DNA of 33,125 bases, taken from assembly GCA_948470565.1 (NCBI GenBank), contig CAOKPF010000016.1:1-33125 (forward strand). The letters are read 5' to 3'. The first letter of the stretch is position 1; each line of letters opens with the position of its first letter. Of the stretch, positions 1 through 6,925 are shown one piece after another. The DNA comes from an uncultured Clostridium sp. Its GTDB lineage: Bacteria; Bacillota; Clostridia; TANB77; CAG-465. The notes under the pieces were generated by a model. It was not told where the DNA came from and did not search any database. It worked only from the letters and a program-made list of their open reading frames with translations. Position numbers and translations under genes: made by a program.

Positions 1-40
1 TTATGACTTTTTTATTTTCCACTTTTTATTAACTTTTTAC

Positions 41-70
41 TTGACATTTACATTTATATTATGATATAAT
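41..70 (+). promoter_or_regulatory. Sigma-A type promoter for the first two genes
   Basis: TTGACA at 41-46 and TATAAT at 65-70 are both consensus hexamers, 18 bp apart. They lie about 160 bp upstream of the first start codon and so imply a long 5' leader. Confidence 0.8.
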
Positions 71-72
71 TA

Positions 73-228
73 TTCAAGCAAGTAATTAAATTATTTGCTT
101 GAATTAAAAATGTGAGGATAGTATTAAAAATATGAAACTTTTTGAGAATAATCTCCTCCATTTAAAACTGTTGTATAGAGCATAAAATATGTAACTAGTC
201 AATAAGAGTGTGAAAGGAAAGTTAGCAA
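73..228 (+). promoter_or_regulatory. Structured 5' leader of the 229-1197 gene
   Basis: The leader opens with an inverted repeat, TTCAAGCAA (73-81) with TTGCTTGAA (95-103). GAGGA (114-118) can then pair with TCCTC (154-158), and the box CTCCATTT follows at 156-163. The order (5' hairpin, A-rich stretch, GAGG/CCTC pairing, CTCCATTT) resembles the leader at 1804-1993. An ATG at 132 opens 17 codons but has no well-spaced Shine-Dalgarno. No terminator is visible before the gene, unlike the other leaders. Confidence 0.4.
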
Positions 229-1197
229 ATGTTAAAAGGTAATTATGTTTCGTTAACTCCAAATCTTTATAATTCTAGAATTATAGGAGAGTCTTCAGAA
301 TGCAGATCAACATCTGGAACTTATAAAGTTGAAGGAAGTAATATAATTTGGTGTTCACTAGGTCGAGATAATGAAGAGTATTTATCTGAATGGGATGCAA
401 CATCCAGTAGTAAAGGGTCTTTTGATAATGGTTTTACCAATTATAGATATGCAGTCTATTATTCTCCAAGGGAAGAAACAGCATGTATTTCTCCAGTTGA
501 ATATGAACAAGAATTAAGGGATATTGTTTATCAAGTTAAGAAAAACAATTTAAAATTAGATGAACAAGTAAGAAGAATGGTTGCTAATGTTGTTTCAGAA
601 AAACAAGGGACTAAAGTAGAACATGTTATTTGTAGTATAACAAATGATACAGAATTGGAAAGCTTAGAAACAATACTACATTCTTCTGATGTTGATAGTT
701 TCATAAAAGGATATGTATCTATGTTTAGTGGATTAGAATTTTTACAAAGTGAAATATCAAGAGAGGCACCAAAGGGTGTGGAAGTTTCTAGAAATTTTGA
801 GGTAGATTCTTTGGCAATATTTGATAGTGATTGTGTTAATATTGATAGAATAATAAATTATAAAACAAGACAAGATGTAAGTTTTGATGATACTTTATCA
901 TTGTCTGATTTAATTGAAAGAGATAAATTAGAAGATGAACAGATAAGAAGAGAATTAGAAGAACGAAGAAAATCAGCTTATGAAATTTTAAAAAATGCCA
1001 AATTGCCATCTCCAGAGATAATATATGATGAAGTTGATTCTACTATTGAGGAGTATCCTGATGTTTATGAATGCATGTGGGATATTAATGAAACAATAGA
1101 AAATGAAACAATAGGTGATATAAATGCAGGAATAAATGAAATTAAGGACGGAATTTTGAAAAAGAGGACAAAAGATAAAGAAGAACCTAGGAGGTAA
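229..1197 (+). CDS. Hypothetical protein, 322 residues
   Basis: I do not recognise this protein. It is soluble-looking with no signal peptide or membrane segment. The N-terminal 100 residues are rich in Ser, Tyr and Cys, with scattered cysteines and tryptophans. The C-terminal half is strongly acidic and helix-prone, with an E/R-rich stretch near residues 225-245 likely to form a coiled coil, and ends in a Lys/Arg/Glu tail. The ATG is preceded by AAAGGAAAG and lies behind a consensus promoter and structured leader. The next gene starts 8 bp later with its own strong ribosome binding site, so the two are probably co-transcribed and may work together. Confidence 0.75.
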   Translation: MLKGNYVSLTPNLYNSRIIGESSECRSTSGTYKVEGSNIIWCSLGRDNEEYLSEWDATSSSKGSFDNGFTNYRYAVYYSPREETACISPVEYEQELRDIVYQVKKNNLKLDEQVRRMVANVVSEKQGTKVEHVICSITNDTELESLETILHSSDVDSFIKGYVSMFSGLEFLQSEISREAPKGVEVSRNFEVDSLAIFDSDCVNIDRIINYKTRQDVSFDDTLSLSDLIERDKLEDEQIRRELEERRKSAYEILKNAKLPSPEIIYDEVDSTIEEYPDVYECMWDINETIENETIGDINAGINEIKDGILKKRTKDKEEPRR

Positions 1198-1205
1198 ATA
1201 TATAT

Positions 1206-1652
1206 ATGAAAAGTGATACAAGAGTTGCTTATGCAGAAATTGAAGAGATATTAAGATATATGCCTAAAATCTATGTTGATAAAATTCCAACAAAATTAAA
1301 AGAGTTTTTTTATGAAGAAAAAGATGAAAAACATAGTTTTAAATATGATAACTCAAAAAAACTATCTAATCAAAATATTACGAAAAATACTAGAACTTTA
1401 TTAGCTATACTTAAATTAAATTATTGGTGTACATCAGAAGAGGAAAAAAATAGATGGAAAGATAAGTTTGTTAAAAATGAAGATAAGCATCAAAAGTATT
1501 TAAGTGAAAAGTATAATACAGAGAACTTATTCAAGAAAGATATAAATGACTTTAAGGATAATGTACAACATATGGAATTAACAGAGTATAAACAAAAGGG
1601 AATATTTGCTAAAATTTTAGATAAAATAAAGAAGAAATTAGGAATATTATGA
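1206..1652 (+). CDS. Hypothetical protein, 148 residues
   Basis: A small, very basic protein with a strong AGGAGGT Shine-Dalgarno at about 1189-1195. The N-terminus (motifs AYAEIEEILRYM and KIPTKLKEFF) looks like a family of short hypothetical proteins common in gut clostridia; I place it there from memory only. A central LLAILKLNYWC segment is the most conserved-looking stretch. The C-terminus is Lys-rich and amphipathic (KILDKIKKKLGIL), suggesting nucleic acid or membrane contact. It follows the 322-residue gene by 8 bp and is closed by a terminator, so the pair is a two-gene operon. No function can be assigned. Confidence 0.75.
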   Translation: MKSDTRVAYAEIEEILRYMPKIYVDKIPTKLKEFFYEEKDEKHSFKYDNSKKLSNQNITKNTRTLLAILKLNYWCTSEEEKNRWKDKFVKNEDKHQKYLSEKYNTENLFKKDINDFKDNVQHMELTEYKQKGIFAKILDKIKKKLGIL

Positions 1653-1721
1653 ACATTTTAAACTTCTAGTATAGACTAATAGTACAAATATATTATAGTT
1701 TTTTATCTATAATAGTATTAC

Positions 1722-1757
1722 AAGGAAGTTGATCAACATCAATTTTCCTTTTTATTT
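1722..1757 (+). terminator. Intrinsic terminator after the first operon
   Basis: AAGGAA..GTTGAT and ATCAA..TTTTCCTT form a hairpin around a CAAC loop, followed by a T-rich run. Confidence 0.7.
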
Positions 1758-1788
1758 TGAAAAAATACTATTAATTTTATGTGGTTTA

Positions 1789-1797
1789 TGCTATACT
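1789..1797 (+). promoter_or_regulatory. Extended -10 promoter
   Basis: TG-C-TATACT (TG at 1789-1790, TATACT at 1792-1797) is an extended -10 with no good -35. The leader at 6710-6902 has the same arrangement (TG-A-TATACT). Confidence 0.6.
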
Positions 1798-1803
1798 AAT
1801 TTC

Positions 1804-1993
1804 AACAGTTGATGAGTCAATTATTTTTTTGAGCAAAATACGGGAGGAATACTATGAAAAATAGGTATATTTTTCGCAAATAACCTCCTAAAACGCTCCA
1901 TTTGAAAACAACTTACGGACTGTTGAGTGTTCGTGAGTTTTTATTTTATATAAAAGGCTTAAAGTTCTCTTTCTAGAAAGGAGGACTTTTTTA
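1804..1993 (+). promoter_or_regulatory. Leader RNA with upstream ORF and tandem hairpins (leader family member A)
   Basis: In order this leader holds a small hairpin (GTTGA/TCAAT near 1808-1821), a 9-codon ORF with its own Shine-Dalgarno, the box CTCCATTT (1896-1903), an intrinsic terminator built on CAACTTACG (1909-1917) with its 3' arm at 1926-1939 and a T-run, and a second hairpin (1961-1989) whose 3' arm contains AAAGGAGG, the Shine-Dalgarno of the next gene, followed by T6. GGGAGG of the upstream ORF (1842-1847) can pair with CCTCC just after its stop codon. This layout suits attenuation controlled by ribosome movement on the upstream ORF. Confidence 0.6.
1854..1883 (+). CDS. Leader peptide MKNRYIFRK
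   Basis: ATG at 1854 opens nine codons and a TAA stop. GGGAGGA lies 6 bp upstream, a good ribosome binding site. The peptide is basic and ends IFRK. It sits at the start of a leader with two terminator-like hairpins, the usual position of a regulatory stalling peptide. I infer a regulatory role and do not know the inducer. Confidence 0.55.
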   Translation: MKNRYIFRK

Positions 1994-2278
1994 ATGTTGG
2001 ATTTTAAAACTATGGAAACATTAAAGCCAAACAACGAAATCCTGGAAGTTATTAAAGAGTATAATTACAAAGTTAGGAAAGGGACAATAAAACACTTATT
2101 ACATACTAATTTACAAGTTATAGAGCCTACTGAATACTTAATTACATATCCTATTACTCTTACAATACTAGAGTATAAAATTAACGAAATATCTAGCAAA
2201 CCATTTTTTATTAAAGAACATAAGCAAAAATATTCATTATCAGAAATTACACAAATTTTAAAGAAATTGAAATTTTAG
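1994..2278 (+). CDS. Hypothetical protein, 94 residues
   Basis: A small basic soluble protein with no motif I recognise. The ATG lies 9 bp after AAAGGAGG, which sits inside the 3' arm of a terminator-like hairpin, so translation should depend on opening that hairpin. The protein is rich in Ile, Lys, Leu and Thr and ends in a basic helix. It precedes a large serine recombinase but is separated from it by a terminator (2322-2352), so it is probably a single-gene unit. It could be a small regulator or accessory gene of the mobile element; this is inference from position only. Confidence 0.6.
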   Translation: MLDFKTMETLKPNNEILEVIKEYNYKVRKGTIKHLLHTNLQVIEPTEYLITYPITLTILEYKINEISSKPFFIKEHKQKYSLSEITQILKKLKF

Positions 2279-2321
2279 ACTTCACTTTTTCCATTTTAGT
2301 GTGGAAACTAATGAAAAAAGT

Positions 2322-2352
2322 GTTAAAAATGTGCAAGATTTTAACTTTTTTA
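2322..2352 (+). terminator. Intrinsic terminator
   Basis: GTTAAAA (2322-2328) pairs with TTTTAAC (2339-2345), followed by a run of T. A second inverted repeat, CACTTTTTCCATT with AATGAAAAAAGTG, lies just upstream at 2283-2322. Confidence 0.65.
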
Positions 2353-2411
2353 TAATTGAGGTCTACTTTTTGGCTTCTGAGTGAGGAAACAAGTGAGGGG
2401 ATGATTATTTT

Positions 2412-3551
2412 ATGAGATGTGCAGTTTATGTAAGAGTTAGTACAGATGACCAAAGAGATAATGGTTATTCCATTGATTCACAACTTCGTATGATTAAAGA
2501 ATATTGTGAGAAGAACGATTATAGTATTGTTGATGTTTATAATGACGCAGGACATTCTGGAAAAGATTTAATGCGACCAGAAATGCAAAGATTACTTGCT
2601 GATATTAAATCTAAAAAGATTTATAAGTTAATTGCTATTAAAGTAGATAGACTTACCAGAAACGACTATGATGGCTTTTGGTTACTTAATTATTGTGAAG
2701 AACACGATGTTAAGATTGAGTTAATCCTTGAGCCTTATGATGTATCTACTGCTAATGGTGAAATGATTTTTGGTATGAATTTAGTATTCGGGCAAAGAGA
2801 AAGAAAAGAAATTGGAGCAAGAACAAAAAGAGCAATGGAAGAAATGGCACTAGAGAAAGTTCACCCTAGTAAAGCGCCTTTCGGCTATGTTAGAAATAAA
2901 GATACAGGTCATTTAGAAATAGAGCCAATAGAAGCCCAAGTGGTAAAAGAAATCTTTAAATTATGCCAAGAAGGAAACTCTACTAGAGGTATTGCTACAA
3001 TTATGAAAGATAATAATGCTTATTTAAAAAGTGGTAAATGGAGAGCCGACAGAGTTTATAAAATACTTACTAATTCTATTTATATAGGTGTATTTGAATA
3101 TGGTAAATATAAGCGAAAACAACAAGATATTTTAAGAGTGAAAGACTATTGTGAACCGATTATAGACGAAACAACTTGGAATGCTACAAGAAATGTATTA
3201 GTGAAAAATAAACACTCAAATTATGGCGAATTTATTCATTTATTTTCAGGATTAGTAAAATGTCCGATATGTGGTAGTATTATGGCTTCATCAGAATCTT
3301 TTAAATATCCAAATGGAAAACAAAAAGTTTATTATCATTTAAGATGTAAAAATCATAATTGTAGTGGCTATGGACTTCATTATAATACCGAGAAAATAGA
3401 AGTTAAATTAAGACGAGTTTTAGAAGAATTAACTATCTTTATGATGGGAACAAATAACGAAATTATTACCTGCAATTCTACGAAAAGTAATGATGTAAAA
3501 GAAATAGAAAAAGCCATTGAAAAATTAAAAGTACAAGAAAAAAGATTATGA
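2412..3551 (+). CDS. Large serine recombinase (TnpX type), probably C-terminally truncated
   Basis: Site-specific DNA recombinase that would excise or integrate a mobile element. The resolvase catalytic domain fills residues 1-150, with Ser10 in VRVSTDDQ as nucleophile and the arginine-bearing motif KVDRLTRN. A recombinase domain follows (KAPFGYV, GIATIMK, KWRADRVYKILTNSIYIG), then a zinc ribbon (CPICGS and the paired RCKNHNC). The protein ends shortly into a coiled coil at VQEKRL; relatives usually continue well beyond this, so at 379 residues it looks truncated, and a different frame stays open right after the stop. tnpV downstream indicates a Tn4451-like element. The ATG follows GAGGGGATG. 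Confidence 0.85.
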   Translation: MRCAVYVRVSTDDQRDNGYSIDSQLRMIKEYCEKNDYSIVDVYNDAGHSGKDLMRPEMQRLLADIKSKKIYKLIAIKVDRLTRNDYDGFWLLNYCEEHDVKIELILEPYDVSTANGEMIFGMNLVFGQRERKEIGARTKRAMEEMALEKVHPSKAPFGYVRNKDTGHLEIEPIEAQVVKEIFKLCQEGNSTRGIATIMKDNNAYLKSGKWRADRVYKILTNSIYIGVFEYGKYKRKQQDILRVKDYCEPIIDETTWNATRNVLVKNKHSNYGEFIHLFSGLVKCPICGSIMASSESFKYPNGKQKVYYHLRCKNHNCSGYGLHYNTEKIEVKLRRVLEELTIFMMGTNNEIITCNSTKSNDVKEIEKAIEKLKVQEKRL

Positions 3552-3747
3552 CGTTTTATCCATTTTAAAAATGACAAGTAATGAATCTCCAAGTGAATTT
3601 GTAGATGATTTTTTTGCTAAAGCCCATAGTCATTTTTATGTAGATGGTATAATTGGCAGTCCTTATTTTGAGGGGAATGTTTCTAAAGATTTTCTATTAT
3701 TAGTACCTAAGAAAGAAATAGTAAAAGCAAATTTAAAATATCAATGA
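3545..3747 (+). pseudogene. Orphan coding fragment after the recombinase
   Basis: A frame shifted relative to the recombinase stays open from 3545 to TGA at 3745-3747. It contains an ATG at 3572 (MTSNESPSEFVDDFFAKA...). The composition looks like real protein, with HSHFYVDGIIGSPYFEG and a KDFLLLVPKKE ending, but there is no ribosome binding site at the ATG. It could be the tail of a frameshifted recombinase or a fragment of another mobile-element gene; I cannot tell which. Confidence 0.4.
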
Positions 3748-3815
3748 AACGATTAACAAAACAAAAGCTGTATATTTTTACAAAAAAATCTTAAAAAGAA
3801 ATGGAGAGATAAAAA

Positions 3816-4178
3816 ATGGATTTAAATTATGTAAAAGTTGGTGATTATTTATTGCCAACTTTAACAATAGAAAAACAAAATAATGAAAGAATGAACAAGT
3901 ATGGCTATTTAAGATTACACTATCTGAAAGAAAATAATAAGCCACTTTATACAGTCCTTTTGATGAAAAATGAACTAACAAATCATCTTGTTTCAGTTAG
4001 TATTGAAGCAGAAAATAGATTAAATTCTTTAATGGAACAATACAAAAATTCTGATGAATTACTATCTGAAAAAAGTAAAATGGAAAACCAACTTGAATGG
4101 GTAAAACGAATGAATAATTATAAAAATATGGCAGAAGAAGTGATTTTAAGGGAACTAATCTATACTGAAAATGTGTGA
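3816..4178 (+). CDS. tnpV: TnpV family transposon-encoded protein
   Basis: A 120-residue protein matching the TnpV family of Tn4451/Tn4453-type mobilisable elements. Recognisable features are YVKVGDYLLPTLTI at the start, KYGYLRLHYLKE near residues 28-40, and the C-terminal WVKRMNNYKNMAEEVILRELIY block, which is the family signature. TnpV has no established activity but travels with TnpX-type serine recombinases, as here. The ATG follows a GGAGAG ribosome binding site. The gene appears intact, unlike the recombinase upstream. Confidence 0.85.
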   Translation: MDLNYVKVGDYLLPTLTIEKQNNERMNKYGYLRLHYLKENNKPLYTVLLMKNELTNHLVSVSIEAENRLNSLMEQYKNSDELLSEKSKMENQLEWVKRMNNYKNMAEEVILRELIYTENV

Positions 4179-4281
4179 GGACAAATTAAGATTTATGTCC
4201 TAGCTAGCACTGAAAACCTACTCCCGCACGTTTTCGATTTATGGGAAATCCCATACCCTTAAAAATAGAAAGGAAATTTAG

Positions 4282-4320
4282 AAAAAAGACAATGTTCATA
4301 TTCATAGCATTGTCTTTTTT
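4282..4320. terminator. Bidirectional terminator
   Basis: AAAAAAGACAATG (4282-4294) and CATTGTCTTTTTT (4308-4320) are perfect 13-base arms. They end tnpV on the plus strand and the glycosylase pseudogene on the minus strand. A separate palindrome, ATGGGAAATCCCAT, lies at 4241-4254. Confidence 0.85.
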
Positions 4321-4321
4321 A

Positions 4322-4763
4322 TTACACAGAAATTTTATTTTCATTTAATTCATTATCAATAATCCATTTAATATCTTCAATAGATTTATCTATATTAAAA
4401 CGCCCATTTCCAACAGGATAATAAACTGAATAAAATTTATACTTAGCACCATTAATCTCTTTTTCAAAACATTTTTTTCTAACTTGCAAAACAGATATTT
4501 TTTGATTTAATATTAGAATATATTTCTTTATCTAATAAATCTAATTCTATAAATAAATCCCAAATATTTTTTGTTCCAATCCAAGGTGACTTTAGTCCTT
4601 TCCAATCTTTTGATGAAGCAATGTTTCTTCCTGTTGGATTCATAAATACAAAGCATATATCGGGATTATCATCACAACCGCCATTATAAATTGAATCTAA
4701 TTCTTTAGCACCATACTTTTTTTGAAGATTATCATATTCTTTGTTCAAATCTTTTAAATTCAT
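4322..4763 (-). pseudogene. Uracil-DNA glycosylase family pseudogene with internal deletion
   Basis: The N-terminal 90 residues carry the uracil-DNA glycosylase family signature FVFMNPTGRNIASSKDWKGLKSPWIGTKNIWDLF. The frame stops at TAG 4479-4481, but another minus frame continues directly to TAA at 4322 and encodes a matching family C-terminus (KFYSVYYPVGNGRFNIDKSIEDIKWII). The middle of the enzyme, from about IKSK to VRKKC, is missing, which I judge to be some 80 residues. The product cannot be an active base-excision glycosylase. It lies 9 bp downstream of the nucleotide pyrophosphatase gene, so the two once formed a nucleotide/DNA housekeeping operon. Confidence 0.75.
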
Positions 4764-4772
4764 TTAACACAC

Positions 4773-5408
4773 CTATTTTACTAATTTTTTAGTTTGATCT
4801 TGTTCTATTTTTGAAATAGTGTTTAGTATAAATTCAAAAATTTTTGTTTGTTCAACATCTATTGTTGTTCTTTCTTCATCTTCAGTTAATTCAGATTTAA
4901 ATTTATTTAGTGATGAAATAATTTGAATTGAAGCAAGTGGATATCCTTCATCAATAACTTCACTCTGTTTATTAGTAAGTTGTCGATTAGCCTTATAATC
5001 AAATGTATATGTGCTATCCTGATTAACAATTGCCACACCCTTTAAAAAATATCCATTTAATATACCATCATTTCCATATTTATTTACTAAATCAATATAA
5101 TAGTCAATCATTTCTGAATCATTTAGTCTTTTACCATTAACTCTTCGAACATGAGTACCAGGCTGGATACTATCAGGAACTCCTTCTAAAAAAAGTCCCT
5201 CATCTAAAGCTATTGTTGGCAATCCGCTTAGTTCATGATATGCACTTGCTTTAATAATTGCATTTTCTATTGGATTTTTTCCTGTTTCATCTATTTCACA
5301 TTCAATATTTAAATCTTCTAATGTCATTATTTCAATACCACGTTCTTTTAATTTTGTACCATAATATCTAATTTTTGCTTTATTTGTAGTTGCTAATAAA
5401 TACTTCAT
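4773..5408 (-). CDS. RdgB/HAM1-type non-canonical purine NTP pyrophosphatase
   Basis: Hydrolyses XTP, ITP or dITP to the monophosphate and pyrophosphate, keeping deaminated purines out of nucleic acid. The 211 residues open with LLATTNKAKIRYY, the substrate-binding loop of the family. The acidic IECEIDETGKNPIENAIIKA and the ALDEGLFLEG segment match the metal-binding and catalytic region. The C-terminal 40 residues are unusually long and charged compared with typical RdgB proteins. It is followed 9 bp later by a uracil-DNA glycosylase pseudogene, also a DNA-cleansing function, and lies 51 bp after a YhcG-type nuclease. Substrate specificity cannot be read from the sequence. Confidence 0.8.
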   Translation of the reverse strand: MKYLLATTNKAKIRYYGTKLKERGIEIMTLEDLNIECEIDETGKNPIENAIIKASAYHELSGLPTIALDEGLFLEGVPDSIQPGTHVRRVNGKRLNDSEMIDYYIDLVNKYGNDGILNGYFLKGVAIVNQDSTYTFDYKANRQLTNKQSEVIDEGYPLASIQIISSLNKFKSELTEDEERTTIDVEQTKIFEFILNTISKIEQDQTKKLVK

Positions 5409-5430
5409 TCTCTTTCCTCCATTTATCCTT

Positions 5431-5456
5431 TAATTATGGCAAATTCGCCATAATTA
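5431..5456. repeat. Perfect palindrome between the nuclease and pyrophosphatase genes
   Basis: TAATTATGGC (5431-5440) and GCCATAATTA (5447-5456) are perfect 10-base arms around AAATTC. No T-run follows on the minus strand, so it is probably not a terminator. A related imperfect palindrome lies in the nuclease promoter at 6544-6563. Confidence 0.75.
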
Positions 5457-5459
5457 GAT

Positions 5460-6485
5460 TTATTCATTTAATTCAAAATTTTTCTTTTCTTCTTCAACAG
5501 CACTAATTAATTCTTGTTCTGTTGGCATATGTAATTTGTATTCTGACGAAAATATTGTTTTATTGTCCTCTGGTAAGGTATATTTTACAATAGTTTCATT
5601 TTTATTTGTTGATAATAATATTCCTACTGTTTTATTTTCATCATCTTGCTTTATTTCTCTATCATAATAATTAACATACATTTGCATTTGCCCAATATCT
5701 TGATGTGTTACTTTTCCTATTTTTAAATCTATTATGACAAAGCATTTTAAAAGTCTATTATAGAAAACCAAATCTGGATAGAAATGTTCCTCCTCCAAAG
5801 TTAATCTTACTTGATTCCCAACATAACTAAATCCTCTTCCAAGTTCTAATAAAAATTCTTTTAAATGTTCTATAATATTCTTTTCTAAATCAGATTCTAG
5901 ATAATTTGTATTTTCTTTTATATCTAAAAACTCCAAAACAAATGGATCTTTTACTAAATCCTTACTTGTCCTTAAAATTTGTCCTTTTTCAGATAATTCT
6001 AATATTTTGTCTTTATCAGCAGATAAAGTTAATCTTTCATATAGCAATGAATCTCTTTGCCTTTGAAGTTCTCTAACACTCCATTTAGAATTAATAGTTT
6101 CTTTAATATAAAAATTCCTTTTAGGTTCTTCCTCTATTTTTAATATTTCTAAATAATGCGACCAACTTAATTGCGACGACACTGTTGTCGCAATTGGAAA
6201 ATAAATATAAAATTTTCTCATTCTCTCTAAATTTCTTTTAGAAAATCCTTTACCAAATTCATCGGTTAATTTTTGTGATAGTTTTTCTAAAACCGCATCA
6301 CCATAACTTGCTCTTTCATCACCTTGTTGTATTTCCATAATCGCCTTGCCAATATTCCAATATAAACTAAGCATTTCGATATTTACAGCACTATACACTT
6401 TATTTCTACTATTAATTACTAGTTCTTTAATATTATCAAATATATTATTGATTTCATTATCATTTTTAATTAATTCATTGTCCAT
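5460..6485 (-). CDS. YhcG-type PD-(D/E)xK nuclease (DUF1016)
   Basis: A 341-residue protein with two domains. The N-terminal DUF1016 domain (residues about 15-150) contains SLYWNIGKAI, YGDAVLEKLSQKL and FSKRNLERMRKFY, the last a winged-helix-like DNA-binding segment. The C-terminal half has a PD-(D/E)xK nuclease core: FYPDLVFYNRLLKCFVIIDLKIGK supplies the PD and the DxK motif, and DIGQMQMYVNYYD follows. Members are often found near mobile elements and restriction-modification genes; their physiological role is poorly known. The start has an ideal GGAGG site. The promoter region holds two palindromes that could be operators. Confidence 0.88.
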   Translation of the reverse strand: MDNELIKNDNEINNIFDNIKELVINSRNKVYSAVNIEMLSLYWNIGKAIMEIQQGDERASYGDAVLEKLSQKLTDEFGKGFSKRNLERMRKFYIYFPIATTVSSQLSWSHYLEILKIEEEPKRNFYIKETINSKWSVRELQRQRDSLLYERLTLSADKDKILELSEKGQILRTSKDLVKDPFVLEFLDIKENTNYLESDLEKNIIEHLKEFLLELGRGFSYVGNQVRLTLEEEHFYPDLVFYNRLLKCFVIIDLKIGKVTHQDIGQMQMYVNYYDREIKQDDENKTVGILLSTNKNETIVKYTLPEDNKTIFSSEYKLHMPTEQELISAVEEEKKNFELNE

Positions 6486-6511
6486 TAATTGCCTCCAATC
6501 TTTAATTTAAT

Positions 6512-6563
6512 CATAAGATTTCTTATGTCTAAATTATACTATATATGGCAAAAATTTGCTATA
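6512..6563 (-). promoter_or_regulatory. Nuclease gene promoter with two palindromic operators
   Basis: On the minus strand, TATAAT (6533-6538) lies 17 bp from TAGCAA (6556-6561). TATGGCA...TGCTATA (6544-6563) overlaps the -35 and spacer, and CATAAGA..TCTTATG (6512-6527) covers the likely transcription start. Both positions suit repressor operators. Confidence 0.55.
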
Positions 6564-6569
6564 CTCCCA

Positions 6570-6598
6570 TTGAAATTTAATAACAATTCATATATAAT
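6570..6598 (+). promoter_or_regulatory. Promoter of an orphan small RNA
   Basis: TTGAAA (6570-6575) and TATAAT (6593-6598) are 17 bp apart, pointing away from the nuclease gene. Confidence 0.7.
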
Positions 6599-6604
6599 AT
6601 TTAT

Positions 6605-6685
6605 GAGTGGTACTTAGAAAACTTTCGAAGCTCTAAGTCATTCATATAACCTAGAATCTACTTGAAGATTCTAGGTGTTTTTTTA
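6605..6685 (+). ncRNA. Candidate small RNA of about 80 nt
   Basis: Between the promoter and a strong terminator there is no usable ORF. The predicted RNA folds into an extended stem, with TATGA/TCATA outside, ACTTAGA (6612-6618) with TCTAAGT inside and CTTTCGAAG at the tip. It then has a perfect terminator, CCTAGAATCT (6650-6659) with AGATTCTAGG (6666-6675), followed by a T-run. It may be a free regulatory RNA or the leftover leader of a lost gene. Confidence 0.55.
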
Positions 6686-6709
6686 TTCATGAATTCTTCT
6701 ATAAACTTA

Positions 6710-6902
6710 TTGCAATCTGTAAAAAATATGATATACTTTAATAAACTGATTGATATTTGTATCAATTGTTAAGAGAAAAAAGTTGAAGATAACTACGGCG
6801 TCTGCTCCATTTTATAGCAACTTACGAACTATAAAGTTTTTAGGTTGTTTTTTCATATCTATAATTAAAAATGTTCTCTTTCCAGAAAGGAGGGCATTTT
6901 TT
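6710..6902 (+). promoter_or_regulatory. Orphan leader RNA with tandem terminators (leader family member B)
   Basis: The promoter is TTGCAA (6710-6715) plus extended -10 TG-A-TATACT (6729-6737). The leader has the 5' hairpin TTGATATTTGTATCAA, an A-rich stretch, CTCCATTT (6805-6812), a terminator built on CAACTTACG (6818-6826) with a T-run to about 6853, and a second hairpin (6867-6902) carrying GAAAGGAGGG in its 3' arm. This matches the leader at 1804-1993 part by part. No gene follows: the sequence runs straight into the IS-end-like repeat and transposase remnant. Confidence 0.6.
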
Positions 6903-6903
6903 A

Positions 6904-6925
6904 GGGATGTTCCATAAATAATGTT
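6904..6925 (+). repeat. IS-end-like repeat, partial copy
   Basis: GGGATGTTCCATAAATAATG resembles the 36-bp repeats at 9784-9819 and 15838-15873 over its first 16 to 20 bases. It abuts the truncated transposase. Confidence 0.45.

Noticed and set aside
132-185. 17-codon upstream ORF as a leader peptide
   Set aside because: The only Shine-Dalgarno-like GAGG is 14 bp away and may instead pair with CCTC, so support is weak.
5431-5456. Terminator after the nuclease gene
   Set aside because: The stem is perfect but no T-run follows on the minus strand.
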